Assembly: GCF_000003855.2 (NCBI RefSeq) | Contig: NW_003101622.1 | Location: 37,403-60,541 of the forward strand | Source: Blastomyces gilchristii SLH14081 | Lineage: Eukaryota; Ascomycota; Eurotiomycetes; Onygenales; Ajellomycetaceae | Length of the DNA stretch: 23,139 nt | Direction of reading: 5' to 3' | Part shown: piece after piece, positions 19,631 to 23,139 of the stretch | Layout of the letters: each line of letters starts with the position of its first letter | Position numbering within the stretch: the first letter of the stretch is position 1 | Notes under the pieces: model-generated | What the model was told of the DNA's origin: nothing | The model's database searches: none | The model's input: the letters and a program-made list of their open reading frames with translations, nothing else | Made by a program: the position numbers and the translations under genes

Positions 19631-20750
19631 ATAGTCTCTTTCTTCTAGAAGCAGTTATCATCAGTCAAGAACTGCTATATCAGATAACATGAAACTTGAA
19701 GTTCAGATCAATTGATCATAGCTAACTCATTTCATAAGATATTATCAGTCACAGCTGCAGAGATCTCTTATCAAGAATATTCTCAATCTCTCACTCAAGC
19801 TTATTATCTTCTTCTATGATATCTGGCGGCTGTCAGTCAGAAGTCAGTTAAGAAGAGAACAGATCAGTAACAGTGTGACAGAGTAAGCTTGTATAAAAGA
19901 TATTATAAATCTCTGATGATATGTCAAGACAGTAGTTGTAACTATCTAGAACTTCTATCACTTTATACTTGATATAGTGGTAATTCAGTGTATAAGATGA
20001 ATATGTGATTTATATATTCTTAAGATTCAATCATATCAGATCTTCTATCTTATATTGTTCAGTGAGATCTCAGTGAATATTGATTTAATCTTCTTAATTC
20101 TGTTTAACACTTATTATGAAGATCTCTGCTCAATCACAGATATCTCAGAGTTTTATTACTATATTATCAGTGATTTGAATTAAACTGTGAGAGTTCAGTG
20201 TGAACTGTATAATCTCTAGAAAATTTAACACTTTCATGTGATATCTGTGTATAAGAAAGAATAAGCTTATATCTGTTGAAACAGTATCTTGATTATTAAT
20301 AGTGATCTCTGTGTGTAGAAGAAGATTATATCAATTATCTTATAAGTGATTATAGAACTTATAAAGATAATTCTTCACAGTCTGAATTATTCATTCTGAT
20401 ACATCATCAGTCTTGAAGTGATAGACAGTTGACAGACAGTGTATAATCTTAAAAACTTAACAGATTCTTATTCAGAGAGTGCTTATAAATTAATAACTCT
20501 GATTCAATACTATAGATCTCAGTAATTCATACATCTGATAGAACAGGCTCTATAGAAAAGCTTTGATAACTTATTCAGTATTCATTTTATTATAAGATTT
20601 CAATATTACATCTTTACTCAATTAATTCATAATAATCAGAATATTTCTATAACTCTTACTCTTAGATAGATTAATAGTGAAGTTAATTACTACATTTCAA
20701 CAGATTCTATTAGAAATATTAAGTGATTTCAGCAGATCTTTTCTACAGTT
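19631..20750 (-). pseudogene. pol: Copy E pol remnant, distal: integrase and chromodomain
   Basis: On the minus strand this starts at NCRKDLL just after the integrase zinc region. It includes the integrase core and tail (YKVIEVLDSYNY) and the chromodomain remnant near 19690-19790. RIP-type stops are common. The AAC codon at the junction (20750) is 194 codons from the pol ATG at 21332, so the deletion left integrase in the pol frame. Confidence 0.8.
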
Positions 20751-21332
20751 TATATAAGAATCTGTTATTGTAATATGAAATAACTTTTCTAGAGCCTTTT
20801 TGATATTAATCAGACTGACAGAATAGATTGATATATGATTCTACTATTAGTAACTTTGTCAGTGACTCTGTCAGCAGTTTTGATGACTTCTTTTTTAGAG
20901 CATTTTATAAGTGTTGACAGAGATCTGTGTCAGATTCATAGTCTTGTGAATATCATCTTCATGAATTCTATCATTGTTAGAGAATATCAAGCTTCTGTTT
21001 TAAGCATTCAATAAGATATCTTATTCAGATAGTCAGACAAGTTCTAATATAAGATTATAATCAAGATTATCAACTTCATATACATAGATATCTTCATGTT
21101 GATATTCTCTCACATCTATAATCAACTTCACTATGTAATGAGTACAAATGTCTTTTGAATCATCAAATTCTGTGAGAAGTCAGGATTTTGATAAGAGAAT
21201 ACACTGAAGGTTATAATATCTTACAACTGAAGATTTTATCATTATATAGTGATATAGACTGCTGTCTATTCTGACTTTCATATTATATATATTATCAATC
21301 ACAGTAGATACAAGAATTGTATTCATTATCAT
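20751..21332 (-). pseudogene. pol: Copy E pol remnant, proximal: protease region
   Basis: The minus-strand ATG at 21332 overlaps the gag stop as ATGA. The sequence aligns with the protease start of copy C (MNTILVSTVIDN, then an IDS-type active-site region near 21265-21250) and continues past it. It is 33 bases longer than copy C near 20850-20910, so copy C probably lost 11 codons there. It ends at the deletion junction before RT. Confidence 0.75.
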
Positions 21333-22507
21333 TTTCTCTTTAAATTGTTATTATTCAATCTCTTCAAGCTTCTGTTTATGAATTTGAATAGAAGCTAATC
21401 TTTTCTCTGTTTTACTGAGACATTCTCATAGTTATCTTCTGAATCTTTCTCTAATATAACATGATTGATGTGAACAGATGCTGATTCATTCTTTGAATAA
21501 GAAGACACTAATCTTTCTCTCAAGTGTGAAGACACATAGATTGATCAGCAGTTGAAAGCAATGTGTCCTGATCAGTTACAGTTGATGCACACTTCATATT
21601 GACATTAATCAGTGACTTTTTCAGGAGTGATCTCAGAGACTCAGAAGCCTGTTCAAACAGTGGAAACCCTTGCTTATGTATAGACATTTGAATCTATTTA
21701 GTTCATGACATCTGCATCATTGCTGTTCTTCAGCATGAGTGTATGAGTTACTGAAGTATAATGTCTTCTATCACTGTTCTGTATACTCTTGAGCTTGATA
21801 AGACAGTTATTCAATGTCTGAAGCTGTGTACAGAAGTCTTCATAAGTCTGATCTTTGTCTACACTTACAAGAGCCTGTAAGAGTTTGAAAGTCAATGTCT
21901 TCTTAAGCATGCTAATCTTTATTCAATTCTCACAAGATTGATCATCTGCTTCTAGAATCTTGATGTTAAAGTCAGAGATAAATGTTATAAGAGAAGTGTT
22001 CCTCTGTTGAATACTCTGTAATCAATCTAATACTTTCTGTTGTATGGCAGTGTCTCAGAACAGAATATCAAGATATTTGATGATATTATCAGATATTCAC
22101 AACACTGATTCACATGCTTTCATTCATGAATGACACTTCTGTTTTATGCAATTCTTCAATTGTTCATTTATATATCAATCTTGATTGATTAATGAACTGA
22201 TGACATTTTTATCTATACTCAGTTTCATGAGCATTTTCATTGTTTATGATGAGTAGAGAGTGAGATCAGAAGTATCAAAATATACAGAAGTATCTAAGTA
22301 TTCTTTCAGCACTTTTGTATTCAATTCTGTAAATGTTGAAATTGCATGAGTTTCTTGTTATGATAATTATTGAATCTCTTCATATTGACATTGTTGAGTT
22401 GCATGCATATCAGCTATTTATTGTTGTTGTAATTTCAACATTGCTCAGAGTCACTGTGATATTACTTCTATACTCATGTTTGTGAGTTTCATATTATTGT
22501 TAGACAT
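21329..22507 (-). pseudogene. gag: gag of copy E
   Basis: The minus-strand ATG at 22507 (MSNNNM) opens a frame of 392 codons ending TGA at 21331-21329. Residues 200-269 are uninterrupted (21910-21698, with TYEDFCTQLQTLNNCLIKLK). The CCHC zinc knuckle at 21589-21548 keeps all four metal ligands (C-IN-C, then H-IAFN-C), with one TGA inside where Arg is likely. It is better preserved than gag of copy C, which lost two Cys. Several N-terminal stops still inactivate it. Confidence 0.85.
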
Positions 22508-22777
22508 GATTGTATTAATTGTCAGATGTGTAATTGTATGAATATCTTATACATCTAAGTGTCAGAACTCTCAGGTCTTTCACTGACATTCTCTTGTAAA
22601 ATCTTACTCTCTTTGTAAGATCTTGTTACAGGGCCAGAGTGACTGGTGAGTAAGCTTCTATCTGTTTAACTATTTCTCTATTTCTTACATGTTGTTACGC
22701 ATTCAGATATCTCAGTGAATAATCATTTCTAATGAGAAGATGATGTGTGAATAATTGTTTCTAATAAGGAGACAATG
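22508..22777 (-). other. 5' leader of copy E
   Basis: This non-coding leader between primer-binding site and gag is homologous to that of copy C and some 45 bases shorter. No gene is seen. Confidence 0.5.
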
Positions 22778-22788
22778 AACATTTTTCT
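22778..22788 (-). promoter_or_regulatory. Primer-binding site of copy E, self-priming type
   Basis: The minus strand reads AGAAAAATGTT two bases after the 5' LTR. It is the exact reverse complement of AACATTTTTCT in the adjacent LTR (minus strand of 22849-22859). The pair differs from that of copy C at two positions, yet still matches. Confidence 0.65.
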
Positions 22789-22790
22789 AG

Positions 22791-23047
22791 TGTAAGAGGC
22801 CTACACTGAATAGATCGGTATTATATTGATAGGTCTTATATAACAAAGAGAAAAATGTTAGAGAAGAAAAGAAAGAGAAAGTGTGGGAATCAGTGATCAG
22901 AGTGGATATTTATACGCGTTCGTAGCGGCTGAGAATCAGCGATTGAGAATGGCCGAGAATCGGAGCATATGTGTTCGAGAGTGGAGCGGAAGAATCTATG
23001 GAGTGTAACAGAATAGTCTATATAATTGTTGGGCGCAGCCCGCCACA
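22791..23047 (-). repeat. 5' LTR of copy E (257 bp, shortened)
   Basis: It has the same ends as the other LTRs, but about 50 bases between the two ACGCGTA repeats are missing. This leaves one ACGCGTATAAATAT sequence (about 22905-22918, minus strand). The right half (22915-23047) is nearly free of RIP and rich in CpG. The TATA box is at 22914-22905, 55 bases before the self-primer. Confidence 0.9.
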
Positions 23048-23052
23048 TATAT
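23048..23052. repeat. Right target-site duplication of copy E (TATAT)
   Basis: It matches 19318-19322. Confidence 0.88.
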
Positions 23053-23139
23053 TGATATAATCATTGACAAAGTCTTCTATTTTGAGATATAAATAACCAG
23101 TGCCTCTACATCCTGCTGATAATATTTATATTATTATAT
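23053..23139 (-). repeat. X module, copy 3, 5' part (continues past the window)
   Basis: This is the reverse of X copy 1 near 4681-4767, including CAGCAGGATGTAGAG. It is the other side of the X sequence split by copy E. The left ~200 bases of X are expected beyond the window. Confidence 0.8.

Larger units (their letters stand above)
19323..23047 (-). mobile_element. Internally deleted Ty3/gypsy chromovirus, copy E (3725 bp)
   Basis: Minus-orientation element with both LTRs, primer-binding site, full-length gag frame, the start of pol, and the integrase tail with chromodomain, flanked by TATAT. Compared with copy C it lacks about 1.9 kb covering RT, RNase H and the front of integrase (C positions about 14057-15972). 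The junction is at 20747-20750 with AACT shared by both sides. It probably depended on full-length relatives for reverse transcription if it moved in this form. Confidence 0.88.

Noticed and set aside
1..23139. Mitochondrial, plastid or AT-rich bacterial DNA, or an alternative genetic code in which TGA is sense
   Set aside because: Stops also include TAA and TAG, and copies of one gene differ by directional transitions. The content is nuclear fungal retroelements. RIP explains the AT bias and the stops.

Overview
The window is a stack of decayed retrotransposons from an AT-rich compartment of a fungal genome, most likely a filamentous ascomycete. I found no intact host gene, tRNA, rRNA or CRISPR array. 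Copies of one family can be compared inside the window. They differ mostly by C-to-T and G-to-A changes, often CpA to TpA, and CpG is almost absent outside small islands. This is the signature of repeat-induced point mutation (RIP). The species cannot be told from this sequence.

Two element families fill the window. The first is a Ty3/gypsy chromovirus with 257-365 bp LTRs (TGT...ACA). It has Gag with a CCHC knuckle, then protease, RT, RNase H, integrase and a C-terminal chromodomain. Its primer-binding site is complementary to an 11-nt stretch inside its own LTR, which points to Tf1/sushi-type self-priming. The second is a Tad1-like LINE (non-LTR) with ORF1, RT, RNase H and a C-terminal CCHC. 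It is repeatedly found next to a ~1.1 kb module of unknown origin, here called X. X sits directly upstream of two LINE fragments truncated at different points, like the WEIRD/MGL chimeras (MINE) of Magnaporthe.

Layout: 1-2189 is the 3' part of gypsy copy A (+) with its LTR. 2190-4485 is the 3' part of gypsy copy B (+), into which A appears to have inserted. 4486-5597 is X copy 1. 5598-6542 is a LINE 5' end on the minus strand (ORF1 start plus leader). 6543-7609 is X copy 2, joined to a LINE RNase H fragment (+, 7610-8041). 8042-9500 is the 3' end of gypsy copy D (-). 9501-18667 is the LINE 3' half (-), split by complete gypsy copy C (+, 11639-17452, target duplication CTGAT). 18668-23139 is X copy 3 (-), split by the short gypsy copy E (-, 19323-23047, target duplication TATAT).

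Inferred order on the right side: X2-LINE first, then D into its LINE part, then X3-LINE into D, then C and E into X3-LINE. Copy C keeps its reading frames over ~390 gag and ~1193 pol codons and is killed almost only by stops and missense changes. Copy E lacks RT and RNase H through a deletion that keeps frame, so it looks like a non-autonomous derivative. All coding remnants are pseudogenes.
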